Shown here piece after piece: positions 33,242 through 46,530 of a stretch of DNA of 64,000 nucleotides. Made by a program: the position numbers and the translations under genes. The stretch is from assembly GCA_964017155.1 (NCBI GenBank), contig OZ024864.1, positions 30,831,334-30,895,333 of the forward strand, read 5' to 3'. The stretch's first letter is position 1. Each line of letters starts with the position of its first letter. Below the pieces are notes generated by a model. That model worked only from the letters and a program-made list of their open reading frames with translations. It did not search any database and was not told the DNA's origin. Source of the DNA: Oasisia sp. SBJ-2009. Taxonomy: Eukaryota > Annelida > Polychaeta > Sabellida > Siboglinidae.

Positions 33242-35221
33242 TGCAGGTCGTGAAACATTTGGCTGAAACGGGGACACATGTGGGCTGTTGTGACTTATCA
33301 CATGGCCGGTCATGCGTGACCGAGTTCACGAAAGTACAACTACGTCATGGGGTGTAGACGACTTGCAGGTGGTTCGTCGGATTCTCTCAACCTGTCGCAT
33401 ACGACACGTCACGCTTGGCTAACAGCGCGTAACAAATATCGGAGTCGACTTGTCACCGCTACACATTCTCTCACGCAGGTATATTTAAATTATAAACCGG
33501 AAGTGACCATAAAGCGTTTCCAAAAGCTGTCTGCCAAGATAACGTTCCGGAATAGACGATTTATATAATGGTGTAATTTAGGGTAAATATTTTTATGGAC
33601 GAAATATATACCTAAAGAATAATGCATGTTTTGCTTGAAACTATTCAATACATAATGAGCTGGTTTACATCACCCCAAAACATTGGCGATCTGATGCATT
33701 ATAACGCTTAAGAATGTAACCCCATTGTTCAATATTACATCTGTGTATTCGTCATATCACCGTATTATTTTTAATAATTTATTCGCGATCAATCAAATTG
33801 AAGCAAGCCTGTAGGCACAGTTTATAAATAAACTTGTGGTAGATCTATTTTTAGCAAACCATCTTACTCCATCACACATAAGGGAAAACAAAGACGTCTC
33901 GCTTTTACCGGCCAAACAATGACAACGATGTCGTCATTTCCGGAACGAAACAACTCATGTGACGCTTATATAGGCACAGAACAACCGGAAGTGTGTCATA
34001 AGATGGATACGCTTGTGACGTGTCACCGCTTACGTCGTTTAATTACGTGATAAAACAATTGGCACCTGTCAACGCTCACAAACGATGTCAAATGCAACAC
34101 GATCGGCGACGACCTAAGGTCGCTCCGTATGGAGATCGATAACAATGTGCGACAATGCCTTCCTGTCACATGTATCACCATGGCAGCACTGACATGTTGC
34201 TTAATGTAATCATGTCCATGTAAACAAATCGGGAAAATAATACAAGCCGCGGGGTTATTCTTAAATCACTCGGCTACATTTGAATGCTCGATCGTATGTC
34301 GTGCTATAAATACATAGAGAACCCAGGCGCTATCTTCGATTATAGAGAATTTATAGAAAAAGGCACGATTATGCTACAGAGAGAAAAGACTGCTGGAAAT
34401 ACAATCGTTATTTAATCAGCATATGTATATAAGGAAGGTAAATTGGGCGCCTAACCACAGCCTGTGTTGGTCAATAAGTTCAGCCTCCCGACAAAAACAC
34501 ATACCCGCAAATGTTGCACACAAAAACTGCGCGTACCAAATCGATACACAGGGAAATAGGTGATAACTGGCAAAAATACGTCATTCTCTTCTTTTTAGTG
34601 GATTTGGTATAATTATATGGTTTCCATGCACATCCATCACGAATTAATCTCAGTGATATGATTTACATTAATCCCTTTCAAATCAATTAATCCATGCTGC
34701 ATGAATACAACTGTTGACGACTAGAATACTGCTTATTGACTGCAAGTTGAATAACAATTTTTTGCGCCTTTGAGCTTGGTTACTAAGGATTTATGCACCA
34801 TATAATGTTGCATTATTATTTTTATTATTATTAATTTGCGTTAAACTTCGTAAAAATTGAATGTTATCGGTGTCGTATTCAGGAAAACTACCGTAGTTAA
34901 ATGTCAGGAACATGCCATTTTCGTCATTAATTCAGACATGGCATTGCTAACGCGCTGTGCTGGTACGTGATATGTTAGTACGTGCCATTTGGTACGAGTC
35001 GTGTTGTCTGGTATGTGTCATGTCGCGATGTGTCGGATAACGTCGAAATCATGTGAGGCAACAGTGAACTTAGCGCTGTTCGTGTGAAGTAAGAGTGGAC
35101 TTAGCGCCGTAAGTCGATGAGGCGGGATTCTCCCGGGAGCCCAACGGCCACGCTCCAGTCCTGCCGGGCATAATTACTGCGTTGTGTCCATGCGCTAATC
35201 TGTTTGGTGTGGTGGCCGTGC
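33242..35221. other. No feature recognised
   Basis: About 2 kb of unique-looking AT-rich DNA. No coding region, RNA gene or transposon ends were seen. Confidence 0.5.
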
Positions 35222-35375
35222 TGGTGTTACTGGTGGTGGTGGTGGTGGTAGTGGTGGTAGTGGTGGTGGTGGTGGTGGTGGTGGTGGTGGTGGTGGTGGT
35301 GGTGGTGGCGGCGGCGGTGTTGGTGGCGTTGGCGGTAACGATGGTGGTAGTGGTGGTGGTGGCGGCCGTGGCGGT
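35222..35375. repeat. (TGG)n trinucleotide repeat
   Basis: Imperfect TGG/CGG repeat. It reads as poly-Val on the plus strand and poly-Pro on the minus strand, which creates spurious open frames. Confidence 0.95.
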
Positions 35376-35823
<448 letters not shown>

Positions 35824-36186
35824 CCTAGGAGGGCGAATGCTTTCGTCAGTGCCATGCGGCCCGGCCCGGGCGGCGTCTCAGTTCCATGTAGGCCTAACTT
35901 GAAAACTAGGTAGTGTCTGGCGCTGTGCTCGCGCGTGCAGTGGAGCCGTGTTACGTCGTGTTACCCAGATGTAGGTGCCTGGAGCCCCTAGCTGGAGTCT
36001 CCCCCCCGTGACCGGTATGCACCTGTTCTGACGACCCAGTCACGCCGCAGTGGTAAGTAAGAGGCATGTAGACACCTCGCGATGTACAGACAGAGTGTCG
36101 CGTAACCGTCTCTCTCTCTCCTTGCTGTCCATCGTGCCCGATGATGACATCAGTGTAGGGTTTCGTCCGTTTCGTGCTTTGCTTAT

Positions 36187-36620
36187 TGGTGAGAGAATTG
36201 TACGATTTGAGATTTAAACCTTCTCCCGCAATTGACACAGAAGATGATAGGGACAGAAGCATCAGGAAAGCCATGGCGGAGATTGTGATAATGTTGGTAT
36301 TTTTGTGATATTTGTTTCAATATGACTTTTCTTTTGTGAATGGCCTGCCTCCACTCTTGTCGATCTCGTGCAAGAGTCTCCCAGTGGTCTACGGCGATGT
36401 GTGTAGCCTTTAGGTGTCGTTTCACTACATCGTTGTTGTATCGCAGCCGCTGTCCACCACGAAGACGTTTCCGTTTGGCCAATTCTCCATAGAATACAGC
36501 CTTTGGCAATCTGCTGTCATTCATACGGATGATATGTCCAGTCCAACGGAGTCGGGAAGCTGTAACCGTAGCTGCAGACCGTAACAGATATCTAGCGAAG
36601 CGCGTCACCATCACTCACGC
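36187..36620 (-). pseudogene. LINE ORF2 C-terminal fragment (minus strand)
   Basis: One open frame of about 140 codons read from 36,614 down to 36,183. It has LRWTGHIIRMNDSRLPKAVF, YGELAKRKRLRGGQRLRYNN, ATHIAVDHWETLARDRQEW and a terminal CVNCGRRF-x-H zinc-finger-like end. This is the well-known C-terminal region of an invertebrate non-LTR family (RLRW-GH--RM-D-R-PK---YGEL--GKR--G-----RY-D). Only the last part is present, so it is a 5'-truncated, non-autonomous copy, though this stretch has stayed open. Confidence 0.85.
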
Positions 36621-37435
36621 AGGCACGTCGTTAGCGTCGCTACGACACAGCATTCGCTCGCAGCACCGTTAGGTGAATCGTGGCTATATACCGTCCGCAT
36701 ACGTATGTAAATAGAGCCGATTAACCCAGACAGTGAAGTGAGACACTGACGCCCTACATATGTCGAAATCGACAACTAGTGTGCGCCAATCGATCGATAT
36801 CCGTGCGGCGCAGATAGCGTGAACCGCGATGTGCGCACAACGATATCCGATTGTTTATAGCAGGGCTGCCGCGGTAGATCTTTAATTGCTAGTTTACGAT
36901 TTAATGACGGATGGGTGCGCTTCCTGGCCGGTGCTTGGATAGGTTGATGCGGCATCCCAACGGCGCAGGGGACACACTGCGCTCGCGTTATGGTCAACCA
37001 TTGACACTCAATCGCGGTCGGATGTGACGTTGGGTGACTTCCGCAGTCTTGACCTTAAGAACGAGTGCTTCGCCATGAAGATGTTCGTAATGAAATTGCG
37101 ATTAGGTAGCGTGGTTGCCGTATACGTGAATATGCAATGAATGCGACAGTGTCTGTCAGAAGCAGGTGTTTGACTTTCATAAAATCCTTGCATCAAGAAA
37201 CTGTTGCCAAGTTTAACTGCCTGCAAAGCTACTGACACATGTGTTTGTTGTTGTTGTTGTTGATAAAATAGTAAGTAGAGCATGCCGTTCTGAAAATGTC
37301 ACCACGTTTTCGTCGTAACAGTATGAATCAGGGGGATTAAAGATGTATCCTCCGAGTCCACGTGTACAGTGGTCCACGCTGCATGAGTGAACACATGGCG
37401 TTGTTAATTCGCAAATAACGCTATGTGAGTTCCGT
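36621..37435. other. No feature recognised
   Basis: A short (GTT)n run lies near 37,245-37,263. Otherwise unremarkable. Confidence 0.5.
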
Positions 37436-37520
37436 GAGTGTGTGTGTGTGTGTGTGTGTTTGTGCGCGCGCGTGCGCGTGTGCGCGCGCGTGCGCGTGTG
37501 CGTGCGTGCGTGCGTATGTG
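37436..37520. repeat. (TG)n/(CGCG)/(TGCG)n microsatellite
   Basis: A TG run followed by alternating CG-rich and TGCG units, a potential Z-DNA sequence. Confidence 0.9.
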
Positions 37521-39080
37521 TGTGAACGCGTCAGTGCGTGCCTATATAAGAGACAGAGCAGGACAGGGAAGGACAAGTTGTCGTGTATGACGTGGAAGTA
37601 GCTTACGGAGGGAACAAACAACAGACTGGATGGAGCTACGCTGCTTTTGTATTACGAAAGCAGTGGAAACGACTAATTGGCCAACCTTAATTAAAGACAT
37701 CTACATTATTGTGTTGGACAGTTCACGGTACTATGGAGAAACCATCAGAACAATCGAGGCGCGTACGTTAAAACGCAGTCACGGAACAAGCATTGTACTT
37801 GGCCGATGTGTGGACACACACTGGCAATTTGACTTGATCTCTGGATCTGCGGTTATCACCGATGACCGTATCGGTCAGTAAACGTGTACGTCGACGTATT
37901 ATGTCGTATGCAACAACAAATATCAAAATGGATCTAGTTTTGAGACTATAATGAGTAGTGTCGAAAATCCTACATTCTGCAATGTTGTTGTTGTTGTTAT
38001 TGTTGTTATTGTTGTTTTGAAAAATCGCCACAAACTTCCCGTATGTCACTGTATCAACGTGTTAGAGTCAACACATACATAACACCGTTCGAGTCGGGTT
38101 GACCCAAAGACCAGTCATGAGTGATATGTTGTCTTCAATGGGATCCCATGAGAGAACATGTTTAGACATGCGATCTGCCGTAGCTGCCTTGCCCACCCTC
38201 TTGGTATGGCCGTCCATGTGATTTACTGCTATAGCCTAGGCCCTATGGTGACTCACACAAGTCGGTCCACAACTGTAGTCACCCCATGGCCTTCAGACCC
38301 CTGCCGTCAATCGCCGTAAATAATTCGTCACAAAGCAACCGCATTCTTGACTGACCGTGTTACATATATTCCCATTGTGTCCGAGTTTCGTGACGCACGA
38401 CAACCCCATAAACAAGTCTAGCTTGTTTACCGTGGGTGCATTCGGCGAATCAAACTTATGAAAATGTGTACAAACGCGCCCTCGGGCCATGGGGAAATTT
38501 CCTTGTGACATTCGTCGAAATGTCGCCGCTTTAATGTCACCGTGCTGTTGACCAACACAAAACAGCTCGGTATCTTAAGAAAATATCAAGTTACTCGCGA
38601 CGAGCACGGGAATGGCAGTATTATCAGGAGTAACAATTTAATATGCGAGTAGTAATTGCTAGCGTTTGATCGCCAATTATATGATATTGTAGGACTGCGC
38701 ACGGTTAGTGTATTGTGTTTGTGTTTGTGATGTTGTTCTAAGTAAGCACTGGGTCTTGTAACGAACCATTATCATCCGATGAAAGGTGGGTCCTCGATAG
38801 CGACTAGCGTAGTCTTATAGGAGTCTCCTGACCGTACGTTGTATTGTTGTGATGTTTATATTGGTTCTGAGTTGTTTGACATCAATATAGTGTATGCATT
38901 GTTTGAAATACTGGTCGAATAAAACATAATTCTTCTATGACCAACTGTATCAGTCCACCCAAGGCTACGGACTATATGGGCCTTGTAGCCGCTTCGATAT
39001 TACTGGTCTCGAACATTGCGACCAGAACACCACGGTCAAATGTAAGAGGGGACTTGTATGTCCCAAGATACGGACCAACG
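37521..39080. other. No gene; one (GTT)n run
   Basis: A (GTT)n microsatellite lies at 37,983-38,017. Remaining DNA is unique-looking, and the short open frames lack protein character. Confidence 0.5.
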
Positions 39081-39169
39081 TCTTCAGAATTCTATTACTG
39101 TGAATGACGCACAAATATGGATTAGCTTAGATCAGGGAATATATATATATATATATTCCCTGATCTCAG

Positions 39170-39225
<56 letters not shown>

Positions 39226-39360
39226 ATCAAATATGGATTAGCTTAGACCAGGGAATATATATATATATATTCCCTGATCTAAGCTAATATATATATATAT
39301 ATTCCCTGAACTAATCTAAGCCATATTTGTGCGTCATTAACAGCAATAGAATTCTGAAGA
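39081..39360. mobile_element. 280-bp palindromic MITE filled with TA repeats
   Basis: Outer arms of about 58 bp are inverted copies: TCTTCAGAATTCTATTACTG at the left and its near-complement ending TAGAATTCTGAAGA at the right, both with GACGCACAAATATGG-like words. Inside are two smaller perfect hairpins, each an AGGGAATATATA word facing TATATATTCCCT, and TA runs. The next (TA)n run continues to 39,439. Confidence 0.85.
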
Positions 39361-39376
39361 TATGTATGTATGTATG

Positions 39377-39439
<63 letters not shown>
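39361..39439. repeat. (TATG)n and (TA)n microsatellite
   Basis: TATG units, then a pure TA run. Confidence 0.97.
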
Positions 39440-39441
<2 letters not shown>

Positions 39442-40552
39442 CTTTGTGCCTTAACGCCGTTGAGACGATGTTTGAAAGGGTCGGTATGCCACGCAATATC
39501 TCTTGAGCTCTCATGTGGACTCGATGCCGTGTCAGAAACAAACTTCATCGTTACAATTCTCCAAGTTAAGTGTCACCATATAACAACTACGTGTGAGCGA
39601 ATTCATGATTCAGATAACTGATGGCATGTTGTATACATACCCAATTGCCTATGCTGCGAAGAGTGGTGACGCGACACCCAATTTACGTATTTATAAAGAC
39701 CAGACAATGTCCCGGTGTTTTTGGTGACACTTTATTTGATTCATATTTAAATTTTTCGTGCTGGTCAGTTATATTCACAACGAACGTCATCAGTCATTCC
39801 GAACACAATACACGTTTGTCCAACGAGAAGCCAGCGATGCAGTGCATTCTGTAACGAGGAAGTTCCGTGTTCCACTGACTCATTTTCACTCCAGGCCAGA
39901 ACAACAACATGCGGATGGTCGACTCACCCAAATGTAAAGACAGATATCTGATTAAGATATCCTGTGTCTCAAATCTCAACGACTAATTCAGAAAACGATA
40001 TCAACAAGTAGTTTGAAAGGTGAAATAAAGATTACGGGAGGTACAATCGTGCGTTCGGACGTATCGTAAGGGGTTCTGTTATTGTAAACACCACTTGGGA
40101 TGGAAGATGACGTCGGTCCCAGTATCGGAAACGTCCCCTTATCGTTTTGCTTCTTCAACTTGTACTACTCTCATGCGTCAGTCGTTCTATCTCAAAGCCA
40201 AGAGGTTTCCAAAATTCGCAAACAATCACAGCACGTCCTACATGAAATGGAGGTCAAATTTAAGAGATGTTCGCAGGTTCCCCTTGAGTTCCCCGCTAGC
40301 CCATTGTTTGGCGAGCACATCTCTGTGGTATCGCTGAGAGACTCGTGGTGTACCATGGACTAGTTGCTTATAGAGTACGCATTGTTTACAGTAACGAGTG
40401 TTTGCATCTTATACTTGGTCGTGTTTTGCTCATTGCAGGAGTGCGACATTACGTAATTCGCCGTGCTTTATTTGTTTAGTAAATTTGTTTAGTAATGTTG
40501 TCGAATCGAACTAAAATAACTCGGCGAGACAGAAACAACAACACGTGTTTGA
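39440..40552. other. No feature recognised
   Basis: Unique-looking DNA without a supported gene or repeat. Confidence 0.5.
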
Positions 40553-40766
40553 GTTGTTGTTTCGTTTGTTTGTTTGTTTGTTTGTGCGTGCGTGCGTGCG
40601 TGCGTGCGTGCGTGGTGCGGGCGTGTTTGTTTATTGCATGTGTGTGCATCATAGTGCGCGAACGCATCTTTTCGTGTGTGCACACGCGCGCACGCACCGC
40701 ACACACATTTACATACATGCATACATACATACATACATACATACATACATACATACATACATACAT
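40553..40766. repeat. (TTTG)/(TGCG)/(ACAT)n compound microsatellite
   Basis: TTTG and TGCG runs at 40,560-40,616, CA/CG-rich DNA, then (ACAT)n at 40,710-40,766, which directly borders a transposon end. Confidence 0.95.
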
Positions 40767-43131
40767 GGGTCAGGTCGTAGAAAAACGTATAATTGGGGCT
40801 GGACAGGCCAAAATAATAAAACTCACAATTACTTTAAACAACTTTATTAGACTTGAAGAACAACATATTCCCTTCATTTAGCACCAAATTATACTGACTT
40901 AATCCCAGCGGTTCAGTTTTTAGAGATTGTCAAAGAAAACGTAATGTGATCGGCAAACGTCCGTGATCGAAATAAATTGAACAACAATTAAAGACCCTTT
41001 AATATCTCAGATTAACTGCAAATTTTGTTTATAACTAGCCATGATATGTATGTTTGAAAGTACAGAAAATGAATACGCACATTAAAGAATCTTTAAAACT
41101 ATATGCTAATCAACTTTCACCGATGACTGAAAATAGCGCAAATCTTTGGAAAAAACGTTTTACTTTACCCTTGCATACTCAAAAATGCTCTCTTACACAT
41201 GAAAGTCACTCAACACAATCTACGACATATCTACTTTACAAAATATGTGGTCCAGAGCACTCACAAACAGCACCGTTGTCTCATAGCCGACATATACAAA
41301 GTCATATAAAATTGCATAGAAATCACGGACCTTTGTTACTGGTATCATTTACTTAAGTCAAGACACTTGTATGAGTACTAAACATCTTCATATCATCTCA
41401 AAACGTCTTCTACATGTACAAAAGAGGTTGATCTTTGGTTATAGCTATACAAGTATATATATTTCGACCATTCACTGTATGTGTCATGATTTTGAAAATT
41501 AAAACATTTTTTTTTTTAAACTTTCCCCAAGTTACAAGTGCTCTCAAATACAACAGAACCTCTTCTATAGCCTTAATGTACAAGGCCAACATGTTTACTA
41601 TTAGTTTTAACAGTAATAAAGACCTTTCTAACACTTGCAGGTGAACAGTATGCCTGCTTACCATATATACATAAAACTCACGGACGTTTGCTACTGGTAT
41701 AATTTACTTAAGACACTTGTATGAGTACTAAGCATCTTCATATCATCTCAAAACATCTTCTACATGTACAAAAGAGGTTGATCTGTGCCTACAGCTATAT
41801 ACAAGTATATATTTCAACCATTCACTATGTTTTATGATTTTGAAAAATAAAAACACTTTTTATTTTCCCCAGATTATGTTTCGTCTCACTTATACAAATA
41901 TATCACACAACCTCTTCTATACCTTTAATGTACAAGGCCAACATGTTTACTATTAGTTTTAACTGTAATAAAGACCTTTCTAACACTTGCAGGTGAACAG
42001 TATGCCTGCTTACCATATATACATAACACTCACGGTATCATTTACTTAAGACACTTATATGAGTACTAAGCATCTTCATATAATCTCAAAACGTCTTCTA
42101 CATGTACAAAAGAGGTTGAGCTGTGCCTACAGCTATAAACAAGTATATATTTCGACCATTCACTGTATGTGTTATGATTTAAAAAAATAAAAACCCTTTT
42201 GTTTTTGTTTTAACTTTCTCCAGATTATTTGTGGTCCCACTTATACAAATATATCACAGAACCTCTTCTATACCATAAATGTACAATGCCAACATGTTTA
42301 TTATTAGTTTCAACAGTGAAAACGATCATTCTGCCAGTTTTAGTCACCTTCTTAGGTAAGTTTCAGGACGTTTGTTTAAAAAGTTCACGGACGTTTGTTT
42401 TCATTTCGACGCCAGTTGTAAGGCCAATACATAAACTGGAGTGAAACTTTTGTTCACGATTGAAGAATGTGGTACAAGAAACGAGAAATGCTATAGGAAA
42501 TAGCTAGAAAATTATAATTATATGCAGGAGAGATAAAAATGTTGAACAAACGTCCGTGATTTTTATCAGTATAATTCTGTTCATGTGCCACCCTAGCCAA
42601 GGGAAGTGGGTGTGGCTAAAACTGTTTCCACCCACAACAATGCAACAACGTACCCTTGTCCATAGGTGGTAACAACAATATGGTGCCCACTTTCTTAACA
42701 TCCAAACTGGGCTATTGAAATATAATTCACGGACGTTTGTTTAAATAACATTTCTCATTTGAATGAGAATTGAAAACATTGTGCCGCCCAAATCATGTTA
42801 AAATGTCATGGAAATGTAAACTGTGTCCACTTACTAGACAAATAATAAGTTTGGGATATTCTAACTTTACATTACTTGAAATAAGATACATTTAAGAAAT
42901 GAAGAAATGCTCAAATATGCATTTTTCCCCATTTGTTCTAATTTATAGGCCAATAACACAAAAAATTCGCGTCGGACTTATACAAATTTACATTTTTCTG
43001 AAAGCCCAAACAATTCTCTATTGAATGATACTAAGAAGATTTAGATTGGTGTAGAGGTTGTTACTCTATACCCATGTAAAGCTGAAAAACTATGAAAATG
43101 GTGAATTGTACGTTTTTCTAAGACCTCACCC
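40767..43131. mobile_element. 2.37-kb TIR element inserted in an (ATAC)n microsatellite
   Basis: The left end is GGGTCAGGTCGTAGAAAAAC then GTATAATT. The right end is AATTGTACGTTTTTCTAAGA then CCTCACCC, its inverse with few changes. ACAT/ATAC microsatellite flanks both sides (40,710-40,766 and from 43,146). That fits an insertion into one repeat tract, though microsatellite growth at both ends is also possible. The interior is AT-rich, holds a threefold tandem repeat and many copies of the word CACGGACGTTTG, and has no recognisable transposase. Confidence 0.6.
41322..42340 (+). repeat. Three tandem copies of a unit of about 350 bp
   Basis: Copies start near 41,322, 41,678 and 42,028. Each has CACGGAC, then GTATCATTTACTTAA, ATGAGTACTAA-CATCTTCAT, TCTTCTACATGTACAAAAGA, GGTTGA, ACAAGTATATATTTC-ACC and TGTACAA-GCCAACATGTTTA. 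They are diverged by point changes and small deletions. All lie within the 40,767-43,131 element. Confidence 0.9.
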
Positions 43132-43140
43132 CTCACCCAC

Positions 43141-43315
43141 GGTATACATACATACATACATACATACATACATACATACATACATACATACATACATACA
43201 TACATACATACATACATACATACATACATACATACATACATACATACATACATACACACATACATACACACAGGTATGTACGTACGTACGTACGTACGTA
43301 CGTACGTACGTACAT
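43141..43315. repeat. (ATAC)n then (TACG)n microsatellite
   Basis: ATAC repeats to about 43,272, then a nine-fold TACG run, which is self-complementary. Confidence 0.97.
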
Positions 43316-43424
43316 GCGTGCTGATGTTTGTATTTATGAATGTATGCCAATATGTTTGTATGTATGCTCACGTGTTTTCGTGCTCTGCGGATAAAAGTCA
43401 AATTCACGTAACACGGGTGCATTG

Positions 43425-43625
43425 TGGCCAAGAGGTCTTAGCCACCCATTGAAATTGCCAAGACCTAATTGTGAGGTCACCCATGACTGCGGTCTCATGA
43501 CACGACTTATTTATTAATACTTTGGAGCATGTAACTGTATTTCCTCTCAGGCGCAATTGGGGACGTATTTGAGCAAAATATAAATAATGATGATGATGAT
43601 GATTATTATTATTATGATAATAAAC
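43425..43625 (+). repeat. Possible SINE-like retroposon with (GAT)n tail
   Basis: Starts near GTGGCCAAGAGGTCTTAGCC, runs through GGTCACCCATGACTGCGGTC and ends AAATATAAATAATGATGATG, with GAT then TAT units to 43,622. The head looks weakly tRNA-like and the simple-repeat tail is typical of retroposons. No second copy in the window confirms it. Confidence 0.3.
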
Positions 43626-44090
43626 AATATTATAAAAGTATTTATTTCAAGTTAGTTAATACTTTTTCAGCGATTTATTTATTAGCCATGCCACATGTGT
43701 CTCCGCGCCTTTAGTTTAAATGTAGGTACCTTAAACACGTGTTAGATTTGACTGTACGTGTCCTGGTTGATGTATCGTACATAAATGTGAGATTTATACG
43801 TAAACAATTACACCTTCTGACATCGGAGTATTACTGAGGATTATAGACCCACCAAAGGCATAATACACACCCAACCCTCGAGCTCCGTGCGTCACGGTAG
43901 CGTCATACACATAACTAGTGGGGCAGTGGTAAGTCAAATTCCAATGTTATTGGGTCATAAATATGCCGAAGGGTGCGTCATGGTTTGTCAGTAATATTTA
44001 TACGCGCCAGGTTTAATCTGACAGCATAAATCGAGTCTAGCACATAGCTACCCTCGACAAGACGTCTTTGTGTGTGGCATACACCAGCCA
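43626..44090. other. No feature recognised
   Basis: AT-rich unique DNA. Confidence 0.5.
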
Positions 44091-44142
<52 letters not shown>

Positions 44143-44146
44143 TACA
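44091..44146. repeat. (CACG)n/(CA)n microsatellite
   Basis: About ten CACG units followed by CA units. Confidence 0.95.
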
Positions 44147-45129
44147 CGTACCAGTGCACATGACCGAAATAGTCCATACAAGTCAATAAAGTGTCACTTT
44201 ACGTAATTGACAAAATGTAGTTATTAGTAAAAACAGTTGTCTGTCAAAATGGATCCAGGGTGCGCCAGACGCATGCATTAGTCCGTTAAAAATATTCCCA
44301 GGCATGCAGTGTTAGCAGCAATGCAGTGTTGATACGTTTCTGTACGTGGGAGTACGCTATAACGTACACATGGAGATTGGCGCAATCATTATATTGCCTG
44401 AAGGCGACACTAATCAAGTGTAACGTTATCGTCAGATTCGTTCAGAATCAGTTTATTATTGACAACTTTTCTGTTGGATTGAACACATTCACGATACAAA
44501 AAGAAAACAAACCCATTTTGAGAATTACATGAATCAACGTTTGGAAAAACATTAATAAAACAAAATTATCATTTTCTGTTGATTTTATAAACAAATCAAC
44601 ACAAACGTGCTTAAATGTGTTGGCACCGGGTAGGTTTGCCTTCTAGTAAAAATTATTTTAAGTCAGAGTAGCAAAAAAATCGAATTGATTTGTCGGTGTT
44701 TCCAATTTCCTGAAAGGTTTCGAACCATAAGAGACTCTGCGGTTAAGAAAAATCCATCATTAAAATATTTATTCTTCGCTGGACATATTCCAGGAATATT
44801 TCATTTCGGTAAAATTGTGCCATTTGCTCGGGTTGACCGCACAGTTGTGTAAATGGGAGAGAGTAAAGTAGACGTACAGATAGTTTTATTTATCTCTATA
44901 CGGGTAGGTCTACTCTGGGTCTCTTATATGATTTCTTGTCTTGCGGTCGATACGCAATACTCTGTATTGCTTGGAGGAACTTCAACTTTGAGTAAGATAA
45001 TATCATTGTTACGTAAATGGAAGGCTCCTAGATGAATACGTTATGCGATGTCTTGTGGGTCGATAGCTTTAGCATTGACGTAATCATAAAACAAATAATG
45101 GAAACGTTGCCAAAACACCAAGTAGTGTC
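44147..45129. other. No feature recognised
   Basis: AT-rich unique DNA. No gene is supported. Confidence 0.5.
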
Positions 45130-45440
45130 TATAGCAGCGGTGGTCGCGCGGTAGAGCGCCGGACTGTCAATCGAGGGGATGGTGGTTCAATCCCACCTAC
45201 CGCCGTTTCGAAACTTAGGCAATTTACCCCACATTTTCCTGTGTCTTTCGGGAGAGACACTAAAAGCTAGTGGTCCGTTCTATCTGGTGTCTATGCCATG
45301 GGAAGTAAAAAAGATCCCACACAGGGGGTAGTGTAACCTGTAGTGGACTCACTAATTCTAGAGAAGAACTCCTGCGTTAGCCCAAGTGTGGGCTGTTTGG
45401 AGGAAAGCATCTATAAGAACCTAAGAAATTTGATATTGGT
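45130..45440 (+). mobile_element. tRNA-derived SINE, third family, with Asp-like head
   Basis: The head at 45,137-45,206 keeps much of a tRNA shape. GCGGTG pairs with TACCGC in the acceptor position, GTCGCGCGGTAGAGCGCC is the D-arm/A-box, GGACTGTCAATC has a GTC anticodon-like loop, and GGTTCAATCCC is the B-box. The anticodon stem is not well paired, so it is not a functional tRNA gene. The body includes GGCAATTTACCCCACATTTT and GGGAAGTAAAAAAGATCCCA. A second partial copy (about 45,600-45,655 and 46,457-46,530) is split by the MITE at 45,656-46,456. Confidence 0.8.
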
Positions 45441-45655
45441 CTAGCAGGAACAACATATCACAGAGTCGACAAATGAAGGTGTATTGTACAAAATCAATAG
45501 TTATAAAAAGACAAATAAGTCACGTTAGTTGACTGCTGTTGTGAAACACAAAAGTGCCATTTCGTTCACCCTACATTGCTGTTGTGTGCTGATAGACTAT
45601 CAAACCCGCTTGTCGTACTTTCTCTCGTGTCCACGCCACGGGAAGTAAAATATCC

Positions 45656-46456
45656 GGTGTCTTCCCGTTATAGCTACTTCCCGTTATAGCTACTTTTTAT
45701 TCCCGTTATAGCTACTCGTTAAGTTTGACAGGCAAACTAGTCCCGTTATAGCTACTTGTCTATTTCTCCATTTTACAATGTAACAAGATAAGGGAGCATT
45801 AACTATTTCATCTCCATCCAGCTGATGTCCATGAGGGGTGGACTGCTTTTATGTAAGTGTGTCCCACTGAGGAATTTCCACAAAGTCCAGTGATAATTGT
45901 TAACGAGTACTTTCTTTGTGGAGACATGGCTTGGTGATGATTCAAAAATCACCATGGACACGTGGGAGGTCTACACAGAATCTGACAAATGAACAAACAA
46001 CCATATTGAGGGATGAATTCCAAGTTTGCAAAATTGGTGGTGAAACACCATTCAGACATCTTCCAGTTCATGGTTGCTAAACATGATGCCACCATATATG
46101 AAGAATAATTGATGACATTCATTACTTTTTGATAAATGCAGTTCTGTACTCAGTACAATGTAGTTGTCTTTTGAAAAAAATGTTTTGTACAAGTGTTTTA
46201 TGGTATATTTTACATTTCAAATAACTGACAGTTACATCTATATACCATTCTTATGACTTTTAAAATGTGAATCTTACAGTAATCTGAAACAGTTAATGCT
46301 CCCTCTTGCTGTCCCCTCCTGAATTGTGTAATTAAATAAGTAGCTATAACGGGACTAGTTTGCCTGTCAAACGCAACGAGTAGCTATAACGGGAAAAACA
46401 TTGTAGCTATAACGTGAAGTAGCTATAACGGGAAATAGCTATAACGGACCTAGACC
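45656..46456. mobile_element. 801-bp MITE with GTTATAGCTA subterminal repeats and 8-bp target duplication
   Basis: AAATATCC stands on both sides (45,648-45,655 and 46,457-46,464). The left end is GGTGTCTTCCCGTTATAGCT. The right end, read inward, is GGTCTAGGTCCGTTATAGCT. Each end carries four to five CCCGTTATAGCTACT units plus the shared AGTTTGACAGGCAAACTAGT-like word. It interrupts a SINE: GGGAAGTAAAATATCC before and ATATCCCACGCAGGG after rejoin to the GGGAAGTAAA...GATCCCACACAGGG of the neighbouring SINE. An 8-bp duplication fits hAT, P or Merlin types. No coding capacity. Confidence 0.9.
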
Positions 46457-46530
46457 AAATATCCCACGCAGGGATGAACGTGTGACGAATGATGGACTGA
46501 CGAAGTGGTCATCTTTATCACTGACCCACC

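Noticed and set aside
45137..45206. tRNA-Asp gene
   Set aside because: Acceptor stem, A-box and B-box are recognisable but the anticodon stem does not pair, and SINE body sequence with a second partial copy follows. It is a SINE head.
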